Of a stretch of DNA of 64,000 bases, positions 35,301-47,000 are shown piece after piece. Positions within the stretch are counted from its first letter, which is position 1. Every line of letters starts with the position of its first letter. The notes under the pieces are model-generated. The model was not told the origin of the DNA, ran no database searches, and worked only from the letters and a program-made list of their open reading frames with translations. The stretch lies in assembly GCA_021399435.1 (NCBI GenBank), contig JAJTUP010000001.1, forward strand, positions 2,852,001 through 2,916,000, written 5' to 3'. Position numbers and translations under genes: made by a program. The DNA is from Diaporthe sp. PMI_573 (taxonomy: Eukaryota > Ascomycota > Sordariomycetes > Diaporthales > Diaporthaceae).

Positions 35301-37044
35301 CTTCAAACTTCCTCAGCTTGACGCCGGTCGTCTCCATACTATGGGGCCAACATGAGCCCCACTCTGTTGTTTGATCGATTCGAACAGCTCGTGGCCATCT
35401 ATGCGGAGAAGAGGGTGTGCGCGAGACATGGTGCATATCACGCCCGGGCCCGATCACGCTCGCCTGCCTGAATCCTACCCACCAAGAGGAACATGTCGAG
35501 ACAGTTCCCTGCCCGCCCTTATAAGCACGATTAGCTTCCCGAACTGGCGGGCCTCCAGGCGACCGTCAACTCAACTAGCTTTAGTCCTCTCCGGAGCATC
35601 AAATGGTCCAGGGCCAGGTAATCATATGCTCGGTCTTAGTGAACGAGATGTACGGTACTAATCGAGTGGCCCAAGTACCGCTTCCTGACGGCCTGCCAGG
35701 GAGACCGCTGGCGTGGCTGCTCATTGGTGGGATGGAAAGTCAATTCGACAATGTCATAGACGCCTCAAACCATTCAGCTGTCATCCATATCTGCACACGT
35801 GGGTGTGCTTTTGTACAGAAGAGCTGTGTGTTGCGTTTGCTGAAATCGAATGCGTGCCAGCAGCATGTCCCTGTGGGCGGCAGGGACGTGATCAGCAGCC
35901 GAGCCGAGATGCAGCATGGTTTTCCTACATCAGAAGTTGGACTGAAAGACATGCACGTATCGGACGTCTCATCCTTGACGCGAAGCTGCAAGGTTGGAAA
36001 GCTCGCAACCTTGTCGACGCCGTGGTGGTGGTGTTCGTGCAGACACGCAATTTCACCATCACGACGTTGAGACCAAAGCAGGATGACCCTGGAGAGCGAT
36101 ATGCAGGGGCCCATCTGCAGGGGAGGGCTGCGCGGCATCATGGTCGTTCCGGGCCAGACCGATTGGCGACGGAGGGCGCTTCTCGCGAGGCCCCCCGCAG
36201 CGCAAGGCCAATCGTCTTAGACGAGTGGAGCCACGCCATATGACTCCAGCGCTTACCGCAGCAAAACCTCGAGACTGCACACAAACCACCACAAAGTCAA
36301 AGTCTCGCCCAAGCACCCGAGATCCATTAAGCGCCGTCATGCGCAGCGAGCCCTGTCTTGAGCTGCAGCACTTAGACTGGCGAGATTTCATCGCATGCCC
36401 GTCCGCGCCAGTCAGGCCAGTCAGCTCTGCTTGATGGTCAAACATGCTGTCCGGGGGGGTCCTGCGGTCGCGCAGTCCCCACCAGTCGAGATGTTGCCAG
36501 GGCAGGGCAACTGGTGGACTGCCCTCCTCCGCCACCCACCACTCGTGCCACCATGGGGATACTCATGTGGACGTGCTTTGAATCTTGGTCATTTTTGACC
36601 CTTCTTTGTCCTCTGTCTTTGTTCTTCCAGTCCCAGTCATTGTGCGTTGCTCCCGCGCCATGGTCTTCTCATTGTTCTGACCAACACGCGGTGCTGTTGC
36701 CATTGTTCTCCTTCGACCGTCCTATTCTTCACACCACCCGCCTTGACACGCACGTTTCTCAGTCAAGAGCACACGCGCGCGCGCACATCCTTTCCAATCA
36801 CCTATGCAATTGGTTTAATTCCTCGAGTGTCTCTCCTTCCCTTGGACTCGACCTGAAACCATTCTCTGTCTGCTATATTCTCCTATCGCGCCATTCTTCC
36901 GCTGTATATTGACGGGCACGATATCCTTCACCTGCCCATATTTCAACTACATTCTTCAAGGTTTAGATCTCTTGATGAGACCTCCCTTTCTATTCGCACA
37001 GTAACTTTCGACACGCACTCGCTACACTGCGCACCACTCCCGAG
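32347..37044. other. 4.7-kb gene-poor region between divergent genes
   Basis: The region runs from the mannosyltransferase start (minus) to the large membrane-protein start (plus). The first kilobase is probably promoter and 5' leader of the mannosyltransferase. An A-rich patch lies at about 33319-33341 and a short ACAGATC direct repeat at about 33420-33440. The last 500 bases are CT-rich, as in fungal promoters. Open frames around 33.5-34.8 kb and 35.7-36.2 kb show no motif or splice logic. No gene is supported. Confidence 0.4.
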
Positions 37045-40000
37045 ATGGAGGACCTCAGAGCCATGCACAACGCCATGGCTACCACACAACCTCAGAATGG
37101 GAGCCAACGGGATGATTGGGAGGCGTGGACAGACGATGAACAATCCACACCCAGAGCAGAGGACTTTCCCGCCCCATTGGCGATATCCGGCTCTTCCCCT
37201 TCATCAAAGATGCAGAGCTCCACCGCACCGCGGTCATCAAAACCGAGACAGTCGACCTTGAGAATCCAGAGACTCAGGTCTCGCAAGCGACAAAAGGACC
37301 AGAATGCCAAGGCAGGCATCAGACTCGTCACAGACATGACAAGGTTCCGAAAAGGACCCCATCACGTCGCGCAGCTCGTGAAGCCTGCGCTTGGTCCTCA
37401 CTCCAGTCATCCCGCACAAGGCAAGTTCTCTGATGCGAGCGCCTTGAGGGCTCTGGAAGGATCGCCCAATGCAGGATCGATGGGGAACTGGGCCTGGCTC
37501 AAGAACAGCCCATCGACTGCATCAGTCTCAACATTCCAAGAGGACACCACCCCTGGCAGCAGCAAGATAGTCATTGGCATATCATTGCCTGAGGATGACG
37601 CTGCCGGGAAAGACATCAGCCCCCAGACTGCAGTCGTCGCCACTCCATTTGACAGACTGCCTTTTAACAAGCCTTCGACGAATCCCTTCCATAACCAGCA
37701 GGCCACATCGGCCTGGTCTCCCGACACAGAGGATAGCTTCTCCCCGGCACGCCATCTTCGTTCCATGTCAGGTGCGTATTCACGGGCCACCAGTGCCACA
37801 CCAGGGCAGCCCGGCGTGCCCCCAGTGCCAGCATTGCCGTCGTCCCTGAAGAACCCAGCCAAGGCCAGACTCTCGAGGAATGACCTCGATGACGACGATT
37901 CCGACTCCACCCCAATTACCTTGTTTGAGGAGGATGGGCACAAGACCCCAGCTTCCGCGACCTCAAAGATCTCCCCAGGAGCAATGACAGCAGCGAGCGC
38001 GCGGTCTGGCTGGTGGGACCATCTTACCACCCCTTTCCGCGAACGCTTCAGCCCGACATCAAAGTCTGACAAGGAGATTCCGAGTCCAGCTGGGGACGAA
38101 TGGTGGAGAGGACAAGATGAGAAGAAGACGATCGCAGCCGCTCATCTTGAAAACCACCCTGCCTACAGCGCGTCGTCATCCTCGGCGACACTCCGACCGC
38201 ACCCATCGCCGGTTCCTATCATCCGCGTTCCAACCCCGACGATAGCTTCGTCGTCGTCTTCCGGCGCGTCCACTCACGCCCCCAGTCATGAGGCCGAGTC
38301 TCGATCCGAAAAGGCTCGGGCCATGATGGAGGACGAGGACGATGCCCCGACAGAAATGCCACCGCCATACGAGCGAACACCCTCCACCAAGCAGCCCAAG
38401 CCTGTCCGCTTCCGCGCCGTGTTTCCGCCAGGACACGAACTGGCCAACGCCTACCCACCTTCACCACTGCCCGGCAGCCCGGGTCTTGACGGGACGATGA
38501 GCTCTCAAGGGGCCATCAAATTGTCCGATGTGCCCTTGACTCCGGCAATCGGCACAAGTGCTCAGTTGCCTGAAAGCAAAGCAGGCACGTATGTGACTGG
38601 CGACCACTTCCTCGCCAACTACGGCAGCGATCCTGCCGCAAAGATCGAGCGGACAAGGCGCCGACACGAGAAGGAAGACCACGTCGCCCACAAGGCCGGA
38701 GGGTTCTGGAGGGGCCGCGGGTGTATCCCTGAGAGCGGGTGCTACGGTCGCTCGGGGCGCGAGGGCCGCCAGCGCAGGAGGATCTGGATCGGCGCCATCT
38801 GCCTCGCATTCTTGCTGCTGACCACCCTCGGCGTTGTCCTGGGCGTTGTACTCTCGCGCCGGGTGGCCCGTCCCGCGGCCGGTGGTAACACCACTACCAC
38901 TGGCGGCTCCACTGGCGGCTCTGAGATCGACAATGTCTGGCTCAACCTGACTGGCTTCCCACCTATTCCCACCGGTCTGTCGACGATTGTCGCCCCGGAC
39001 AACTCGCAGGTTGTCAACGGCTGCGCCGCGCCCTCGACACTGTGGAGCTGCTCGCTGCCACCTGAGCAGCAGGCTGCAAACGAGCCACATGATGCCGACC
39101 AGCCTGGATTCATCTTCCAGATCCAATACGACAACAACACCCGCCAGTTGTGGAACATGCCCAATGGGACTCCCCCAACACCAACTCAGCCCAATGCCTC
39201 TACCACCTCCAAGGCGAGCACTTCCGGCTCTGCCTCGGCTACCAGCGCCAGCGCCAGCGCCAGCGCCACCAACAGCATCCAGGGCGGCGACCTGAGCAGC
39301 CCCAGCTCATCCCTGGAAAAACGTGCAACGACCCTGTACGACACCGGCATCGCGCCAAACCCAGACCCGCCGTCGTTCCAGGAGATGTGGTTCCTGGGCA
39401 ACACGACGGACGGGATTGTCTCAGACGACAAGGCCGGCGAGCCGACGCCCTTCTACATTAGCTTCTTCACCAACACGAGCGGCTCGGCGGGGCCGAACAT
39501 GCTGAGGTCCGACGAAACCGAGAAGCGCGGGATAGGCAACGGCATCGGGTCCGGGACCGACAGCACGGGCAGCCTGTCTGAGCTCCTCCCGCCGCCGACC
39601 CTCAACGCGGACGGTACGGGGGCCCCCGCGCAGCTGCGGCCGTACCCCTTCCAGCAGCCGCTGCGCCTCTTCGACCGGGGCCTGCCGACAGAGCACTACG
39701 GCTTCTACTCGTACTTCAACAAGACCATCTACGTGACGTCCATGGACGGCAACGAGACGAACGGTCCGGTGGCGGCTGACGCAAGCGGCGGCGCGCGAGA
39801 GGGCACCGCCAAGTTCCTCGTGTCGTGGACGCAGACGCGCTTCGTCGTCAAGATCTGGACGCGGAAAGGTAGCGCCAGCAGGCTGATGGGCGGGTCCGGC
39901 GGCCCCGCGGCCGACGTCGACGACCTGTCCGCCATGCCGGGGACGTTCCCCTACCCCGTGACGGTTGGCGAGGACACGCACGGCGGCAGCGTCGACCTCA

Positions 40001-40194
40001 AGGCTACGTTCGCGTACGGCGTCGAGCCCGACCGCCACGTCAACACGACCGACGCCACGCTCTTCACCAACGACGTCGGCTTCGGCGGCGCAGCCGTCAA
40101 CACCCGGCTCCCGGATGGCGACCTGAGCTGGGGCGGGGTGGACGGCGGCACGGGCGGTTGTAAGTGTGAGTGGGTGAATTGGGTGGAGGCTTGA
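37045..40194 (+). CDS. large single-pass membrane protein, function unknown
   Basis: This is an unspliced 1049-residue protein starting at ATG 37045 (GAGATGG context). Residues 1-575 are polar, Ser/Pro-rich and probably disordered. They have a basic patch near 65-95 (TLRIQRLRSRKRQKDQNAKA) and PPPYE-like and SPxxK-type segments that could be phosphorylation or adaptor sites. A single membrane helix spans about 581-603 (ICLAFLLLTTLGVVLGVVLS), preceded and followed by Arg. The remaining 445 residues contain many N-x-S/T sites, a Ser/Ala repeat (about 731-745), and aromatic, Asn/Gly-rich segments such as LPTEHYGFYSYFNKTIYVTS. It ends with a Cys pair (GGCKCEW). The topology should be N-terminus cytosolic and C-terminus lumenal or extracellular. 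The architecture is typical of a conserved fungal surface or endomembrane protein, but I recognise no named domain and assign no function. Confidence 0.8.
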   Translation: MEDLRAMHNAMATTQPQNGSQRDDWEAWTDDEQSTPRAEDFPAPLAISGSSPSSKMQSSTAPRSSKPRQSTLRIQRLRSRKRQKDQNAKAGIRLVTDMTRFRKGPHHVAQLVKPALGPHSSHPAQGKFSDASALRALEGSPNAGSMGNWAWLKNSPSTASVSTFQEDTTPGSSKIVIGISLPEDDAAGKDISPQTAVVATPFDRLPFNKPSTNPFHNQQATSAWSPDTEDSFSPARHLRSMSGAYSRATSATPGQPGVPPVPALPSSLKNPAKARLSRNDLDDDDSDSTPITLFEEDGHKTPASATSKISPGAMTAASARSGWWDHLTTPFRERFSPTSKSDKEIPSPAGDEWWRGQDEKKTIAAAHLENHPAYSASSSSATLRPHPSPVPIIRVPTPTIASSSSSGASTHAPSHEAESRSEKARAMMEDEDDAPTEMPPPYERTPSTKQPKPVRFRAVFPPGHELANAYPPSPLPGSPGLDGTMSSQGAIKLSDVPLTPAIGTSAQLPESKAGTYVTGDHFLANYGSDPAAKIERTRRRHEKEDHVAHKAGGFWRGRGCIPESGCYGRSGREGRQRRRIWIGAICLAFLLLTTLGVVLGVVLSRRVARPAAGGNTTTTGGSTGGSEIDNVWLNLTGFPPIPTGLSTIVAPDNSQVVNGCAAPSTLWSCSLPPEQQAANEPHDADQPGFIFQIQYDNNTRQLWNMPNGTPPTPTQPNASTTSKASTSGSASATSASASASATNSIQGGDLSSPSSSLEKRATTLYDTGIAPNPDPPSFQEMWFLGNTTDGIVSDDKAGEPTPFYISFFTNTSGSAGPNMLRSDETEKRGIGNGIGSGTDSTGSLSELLPPPTLNADGTGAPAQLRPYPFQQPLRLFDRGLPTEHYGFYSYFNKTIYVTSMDGNETNGPVAADASGGAREGTAKFLVSWTQTRFVVKIWTRKGSASRLMGGSGGPAADVDDLSAMPGTFPYPVTVGEDTHGGSVDLKATFAYGVEPDRHVNTTDATLFTNDVGFGGAAVNTRLPDGDLSWGGVDGGTGGCKCEWVNWVEA
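39238..39275 (+). repeat. GCCAGC hexanucleotide repeat in coding sequence
   Basis: Tandem GCCAGC units encode Ser-Ala repeats in the outer domain of the large membrane protein. The repeat is in frame and could vary in length between strains. Confidence 0.65.
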
Positions 40195-40623
40195 AAATGG
40201 TCCTGAGATATAAATATTTCGTTTTAATTAATTCACAAATCAATCATGGATATTGATGCTATGCCATATGTGCCGCCGCTGTGACAATGACCGGCTAATA
40301 TAAACCCCGATTTTCCTTTGCCCCGTTCTGATTGAGCTAGTCTCAGACCTGGAGTCGGCCACTTGACATGGGCTCTGCATCTTCTGTAGTGGCTTGGGTA
40401 ACACACTGTGAGCCCTTGGTCTCCATGCAGCCCCACGTGTCTGTCGACGAACTCCCAAGTATCTTGAAGCTAATGATACCTCTTACCCCAACCGCTTCTG
40501 TTCTCCAGCCCTCATCTCTCAGCCTAGCAGTACAATGGCAATCTCATGCGTCTTGAGAAACCTGCCCAAATCTGCAACTGCTGTGTACCCTTGCAAACCG
40601 ACATGTCGATCGTGAGCAGGCGC
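40195..40623. other. intergenic between two converging 3' ends
   Basis: This is the 3' flank of the large membrane-protein gene and of the bZIP gene. A short AT-rich stretch right after the first stop (about 40204-40240) is a plausible polyadenylation region. No gene is supported. Confidence 0.4.
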
Positions 40624-41617
40624 TCACATATCCGGTAGGCAGGGGTAGGGAGAGCTCCCTCCACTCCCACCCACACACTGGGGCGAGCCGAGAGAGGACC
40701 CAACACCTGAGCTGGCGAATGGAGAGGACTCGCTCACATAGTATGAAGGATATGTGTCCAGGGAGCCGTCGACGTTCAGGTTCATCGCGTCAAGGTGGTC
40801 CATGCCAAACCCCGGATCGAGGACATGGTCTTGATACTGGAGATTGCTGTGCAGGTACGGCGGCATGTAGGAGAAGTGCCCCGCCGAGGCTGGGGCCTGG
40901 TTGTAGGCCGAGGCGGCGGCAGCCGCCGCAGCTGCTGCGGAGAGGCGAGCGCGGATGGCCTCGTTCTCGTCCCGTAGCACCTGTCGTGCGCTCTCGGCGT
41001 GGGAGATGCTGTCTCGGATGCCAGCGATGTCCGCCTCGAGCTGTTCGACGTACTTGGCCTTGCGCTGGCGGTGTGCTACTTGTGCCTTTCGAACCTGTGT
41101 TCTCCGCTTGTCCTTTGAAGCCTGCCCCGGTTCCTGGGCCTGCCCCGGTGCTGAGAGTGTGTATGTTAGCCGGGGTTGGTTGAACACATGTCTGAACCTT
41201 GTTCAAAAGAGCTCCGGCGCGGAAAGTGGCTTGATGTAGCAATGGGTACCCAAGACATATGCTGCCAGGGCGAAACTAAGTCCCACGCAGATTTCCAGGC
41301 TCCACGCGCCGGCGTCGACTGTTGGGCCGTTCCGAGCGTAGCGTTGACAAATCTTGGTCGCCAAATCAAGACAATGTGTCACGCTGCAGGTTTCCCAGAT
41401 TTCTTGGCCCAGTGCGGCTGGTTACAGCAGGGCGTATAGCCATGGAATTATAAGAAGAGCAACAGCAGCACTTATGAACAGGAAATTTCCACACACCTTT
41501 ACTACTCGACTGGCTGGGGTCGCTCTGGACGAAAGTGAGCTCCCGGGCCGTCGACTCGTCCTTCGTTTTCCTCCAGAAAGACGTGAAGGATGGGCGATCT
41601 TCAGACTGCGCCTCCAT
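40624..41617 (-). CDS. bZIP transcription factor
   Basis: Two exons, 41617-41497 and 41150-40624, give 215 residues. The donor AAAG|GTGTGT and the acceptor CTCTCAG (with a GCTAACA branch 14 bases before it) join at matching phase: QSDPSQSSSK then APGQAQEPGQ. The intron is 346 bases, several times the local norm, so an additional internal exon is possible. Residues about 50-110 are a bZIP: a basic region RRTQVRKAQVAHRQRKAKYV and then a short zipper with heptads at LEADI, IRDSI, ARQVL, ENEAI, RARL. The basic region is of the fungal AP-1-like type (RxAQxAxRxRK), but the C-terminal cysteine-rich domain of true YAP1/AP-1 factors is absent. The rest is Ala-, Ser- and Gly-rich, with an acidic/aromatic middle that could activate transcription. 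It should act in the nucleus; the targets cannot be read from the sequence. Confidence 0.8.
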
Positions 41618-44092
41618 TGTCCACAAGCTGTCTGATTGAGAAGCGAGAATGATATTCAGGGCCGGCGGGGGGAGGAGTATCGTGGTCTGCTCCGTGCAGG
41701 ACGACACGCAACGGCCAGACCGTCATCCTCATATACGCCGCCCTCAACCCTCGCCGCCCGCTCGGCATTGGTGGTCCAGCAAGCTGAATAAGATCTGGGC
41801 ACTCCGTGGCGACGACATCCTTGCAGCGAAGCAGATTTTGCGCCCTTCACAGGCGGAGGAGGCAGCGTCTCCATGCATGAGGTGGTGGTGAAGCTGGGTC
41901 GATGTTCGACGAGGTGTCACCTCCTGCCCGGATCCCATGATGGTTATGCCGCATCGGGACAGCGACCAGGACAAAAGAGGTAATCAGGTTATTCAGCAGT
42001 GCGTGAGCGTGCAACAGTGTGCGCGGCCAATCACCGCGAGGGCGCGCAGCTGCGGCCGCCTGGGACGGAGTGCCCCGACGAGTGAGCTCTCTTATGTCCG
42101 GTGACACACAGGACCAAGTGGCCCAAGTGGACCAAGGGGCATAGTCTGAGGGCTTGAATGCCCAGAGAGGACGAGCCAAGGTGTGTGTCGACTCTGGAGT
42201 CACCGACAGAGTCTTGTAACACCACCACAGGCACCGTCTGAGCATTCAAATGCCATGTCTCTCGCCCGGGACCTGACGGTGTGCGGGCTCGGCGTTGATG
42301 CCCCGACTTGTCCGACAGTCCAGGGCCGGAGCGGCGCTCCTCGGCCCCGAGGAAGGGGAGGGAGACGGTGATGATGGGCAAATGGACAGGGGGACACGGA
42401 GAGTGTGCAAGCAACAAGCTTCTGGGGCGAAACACTCGGGTTTGTGCCAAGCCTCTGCCGGTGCAGAGAGGCAGGGGGAGGCGGTGAGAGGTGGGTAGGA
42501 GTAAGACGGACCAAAAAGCGACCGACATGGGCTCTAGTGACCGACCTAGACACGCGTGTAAGCGAGAAAAGAAAGGCCCTGGCCGAGGGCGGATTCAATT
42601 TGATTCGAGGCTGTGCATGCAAGACGGCACTCGGCTGCCCGTCCGTGATATTTCTCTTGAGCATATGCGGCCTCGGGCAGCAGCGTGACATTTCTCTGGA
42701 GTGCTGTACTGTGTAGACAGGGCACGGCAGCACGGCAGGATGGGATAGGATGGCATGGGATGGGACGGGATATGGGTGGGATGGGATGCTGGTTATTGGT
42801 GTTGGGCCTGGAAGCACACTCCTGGCAGAAGATGAGCGCGTCATCCACGGCAACCTTGGGGAAAGGATGAATGAAGCATGGTTCAGAAAAGCTGTCAAGG
42901 ATTGGGACCCGGGGCCCAGGCCCAGTCAGCGACTGCGATGTGTCCTCAAGACCATGCGTGGCGTGCTTCAAAGCGTGGGCAGCCATGCTGCTGGTGCTGG
43001 TGCTGATGCCGCTGCGGCTAATAATCTGCCAGGCTGCTGTCAGGCCATGCGTGCAGTTTGTCGCACAGAGAGATGGGATTGATAACGGACGCAGTCAAGG
43101 AAGGCTGTTGCGCACTTGCGTGCATTGTGGACGGGAGATACTGTGGAAGGCTAGAGAACCTTGGAGCCTTTGTGACCAGTCCCCAAGACCTCTAGCTGCA
43201 TTATTAAGCAAGGTCGCAGATACATGACCTTGCAGGTTAGACAGCCGTGGGAGGAGGTACACAGCACTCTCCCGCTGCGCCTGCCGATCTTCTGAGTCGC
43301 TTTCGGATTGTAACGGTGCTGCACCGTCGAATTCCGCCCCCCTCCCCATACCCACGGGCCTGGTAACAAGGATGAGACAGCCACACTACTGTTAGGTAGA
43401 CTGTTTGGCTGCGTTGGAGTACGAGCAAAGGAGAAAGGGACCTCTGCTCCCACCCAGCACCCCTGCGCGCTGCGAGTACCACCGACTACTGTGCATCCAG
43501 CAAAAGCCCAAGGCAGCCCACCTCGGGACGCATCCCATTGCAATCCCACTTGTGAAGAGGGAGGGAGACAAGCACACAGGCGCGCTCCCGGTCGCTCGCC
43601 CGCCCGCATGCTCCCTCTTGCAGCTGAAAAGGATAGATCTTACATAGTACATACGAATCCGTCTTGGGCCTGACTTGACTTTTTGATCTGTTCCCCACCG
43701 TCGACGACCATTGCTCCATACGCTCGCATTCGTCGACCTCCCATGGCCCCTCGTGTGCCATTTTTCCTCGCCTCACACGCCCGACAATTGCAGATTAGAT
43801 CATCTCCGACCTGTTCCAGGTTGCCCGCCCCTCAGCATCCGCACTCCCCCGCCCCATCAGTCCACACTCCGTCATACGCACTAGCTACACGGAGCCCCTA
43901 CCGGAAAGCGATCAGTATAAGCAACGGCCACCTGGTATCCGCGACGCCGCCCTGCTCCCGAGGCCCATCGGGCCTTAGCCAACACCACTCGCCCATCGCA
44001 TCTGCTGCTGCCCGGCTCCGGACGCCACTCGACGCTGCGGCACACCACTCCTGTCCTCGCTAGCCCACGGGCCGATTCGTGGCGCCGTCACC
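41618..44092. other. divergent promoter region of the bZIP and Zn2Cys6 genes
   Basis: This is 2.5 kb without a supported gene between two divergent regulator genes. Long promoters are common for fungal transcription factors. It includes a GGGAT-type imperfect repeat near 42.74 kb, and CT-rich DNA before the Zn2Cys6 start. Confidence 0.45.
42736..42790. repeat. imperfect (A/T)GGGAT repeat
   Basis: Five- to six-base units (GGGAT, GGCAT, GGGAC) are strung over about 55 bases, as in ggatgggataggatggcatg. This is low-complexity DNA in the bZIP/Zn2Cys6 intergenic region with no known function. Confidence 0.7.
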
Positions 44093-47000
44093 ATGTCCAC
44101 GTCGCCAGACACGGACACGGCCATGAATGGCGTCGAGGACGCAGACGAATCCCTCACCGTTGAGGTCGAAACCAGTGCCCCGGCCGGTACAGCCGCCGAG
44201 GCCCCCCATCCACCCAACAATGCTGATGTACCGAAGCCCAAGCGCCTGGCGTGTATGATATGTAGGAAGAGGAAGCTCAGGTGCGACGGCAACCGCCCCC
44301 GCTGTAGCACATGTACGAGGCTGGGACACGACTGCGCCTATGACGAGGTCCGGCGTAAAAGCGGCCCCAAGCGTGGATATGTCAAGGCTTTGGAGGAGCG
44401 GCTGAGTGCGTCTGCTCCTGCTCCCACTCCCCGTCCTTATACCTGTGCAGCATAAGGTATCTCCCGGGGAAACAACCGCTGACGCGAATTGGCGCTTTAG
44501 AACAAGTCGAGACTCTTCTCAAGACGCAAGATCCGCCCGCTGCCCCCAAACCAGCCGTGCACGTTGCTGCCCCTCCCGCAGTCAATCCCGATCCCAAGCT
44601 CAACGACAGCCTCTCCACACCTAACAACCTCACGGTAAATGACCCTTCTATCAGCCTCGCCGCCGGGGGTGACATGGACCAGTGGAACTTCAACGGTGAC
44701 CACTCGCCCCAACCACCACAGCCCGCCGACACCTTCGATTTCAATGCCATACCAATGCAGAACAGCTTTACCTGGGAGATGATTGGTCTTGGCCTGGAAG
44801 AGCCTCTCCCTCCTCAGGACTCCATTGACGAATTGTGAGATGGACCCCTAATACTGCGAGATCTTCACGTTGTAAACAGCAAGCACTAACACGTAACAAT
44901 GTGCAGCCACCAGATATACTTTGAAAAAGTACACCCTTCCATGCCCATGATACACAAATATCGTTATCTCGCAGCAATGAACTTGTGAGTTCGACCTCTA
45001 TATCACACTGTACATATGTTATGAGACGGATTTCGCTAATTGTAGTATGCAGAGCGCCAAACCAGCGGCCTCCAGTTTGTCTCAGGTATGCGATATGGAC
45101 GCTCGCTTGTTCGGTAGCAGACAAGTTCGCCGATTTGAGAGATCTGTTCTACCAGCGAGCCCGCAAGTATGTCGAGGCCGACTATGTCAAGGGCTTTGGC
45201 GAACACCTGATCTCGGTAGCCCACGCGCAGACCCACGTCTTGCTTGCCGAGTATGAGTTCAAGATGATGTACTTCCCCAGAGCCTGGATGAGTACCGGTT
45301 CCGCAGTTCGGCTTTGTCAGATGATGGGACTGCATCGCCTGGACGGCGCTGGGTTGGACGTGAAGCAATGCATCCCCCCACCACGGGACTGGACCGAGAG
45401 GGAGGAAAGAAGGCGGACCTTCTGGATGGCGTTTACTGAAGATAGGTACGCCAGTATTGGAACTGGGTGGCCCATGACTATCGACGAGAAGGATATCATG
45501 AGCAATATGCCTGCTTCCGACGACGCATACGATATGAGCCGACCGGAGCAAACGCAGACCCTCGCAGACTCAATGACCCCAGCCGGGGCCGGTAGCATTT
45601 CCACAATGGGCGGGGTTGTCCTGATGGCATGCTTGTTCGGTCGCAATCTCCTCCATCTCCACCGGCCGGACGTCGATGACCGAGACCACGACCTCAACGG
45701 CGAATTCTGGAAACGACACCGTAACCTGGACAACATCCTCCTAAACACGTCTCTCTGCCTTCCAGCTCACCTCAAACTGCCGACGGGTTTGACGAACCCG
45801 AACGTCATCTTCACAAATATGTGCATACACACATCCACCATTTGCCTCCACCAAGCCGCCATCTTCAAAGCGGACAAGAACAGACTGCCGGCCTCGGTGA
45901 GTGCCGAGAGCAAGGTCCGCTGTATCACCGCAGCAAATGAGATTGCGAGCACCATGAGGACGATCTCACATATAGACCTCTCAACGGTGAGTGTTCAACA
46001 CGGGAAAATCTCAGCTGCCAATACTAAACATTGCCAGGTCAACCCCTTCACCTCCTTCTGCCTCTACGTGGCCGCGCGAGTCTTTGTGCAGTACTTAAAA
46101 AGTCGGCCTGACGATAGCCAGACTGTCGATTCACTTCGCTTCCTCCTTGCAGCAATGGGAGCGCTGAAGAGGCGGAACCCCTTGACCGAGTCCTTCCTTG
46201 TCCAGCTTGATGTCGACTTGGAAGCGCTTGGTGCGCGCATACCCAAGCTGAGAGCAGCCTTCCCAAGAAGCACACTGGGCGTGAGTCTGGCCTGTAACCC
46301 AATGTCGAGATGTGTAAAACTGACACGAACATATCAATTTAGCAAGATGGAGGCTATTGTTGGACAGGCAAAACACCACCAGGTGCGAAATGCGATGAAG
46401 GGGTTGACAATCACGGAATATTCGCGCAGAGTGATTGTCATTTTATGAAAACCAGCGATAACAGCGGCGACCCGGTGAGCGGTCCCAGCATCGTCGATAC
46501 GGACCCGAGCCGTCCCAGCAATCAAGCAAATCCATCGAGTATGTCTGGGACGAACAGTCGCTGGTCAAACACGGGCCCTGTGGGGTACTTGGAGCGATTG
46601 CGGTCTGGAAACGGTCCGACCTTCGGATCTGGGATGCTTCGTAGTTTCGGAAATGAAGCAAGTTCAGGTGACATGTCAGCGTCACCAGATGCGGGACTCG
46701 GGTCTGACAGGCCAACGCCAAACTCGAGCACATCTGCATCCGACCGACACAACGGCAGCAGTAACGGCTTCACAGCCAACAGCAATCGGTCTGGCAGGAA
46801 CTCATTCGAAGCCAGCCCGGCATCATCCACCAACATTAACAACAACGGCAATAACAATTCACGGCCGACACAAGACCAGCTACAAAGCGGGAACATCGAT
46901 GCGTTTTTCCAAAATTTGCCTGGCAGCGATTTCGCTACTGGGCTCACACCGAATCAGCAGTTCACGATGCCAGACACCCCCGGGAAGACCCCGGGCGGCG

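Noticed and set aside
35713..36243. 176-codon plus-strand frame
   Set aside because: It overlaps other open frames on both strands, has a Cys/Arg/His-scattered composition typical of non-coding frames, and shows no recognisable domain.
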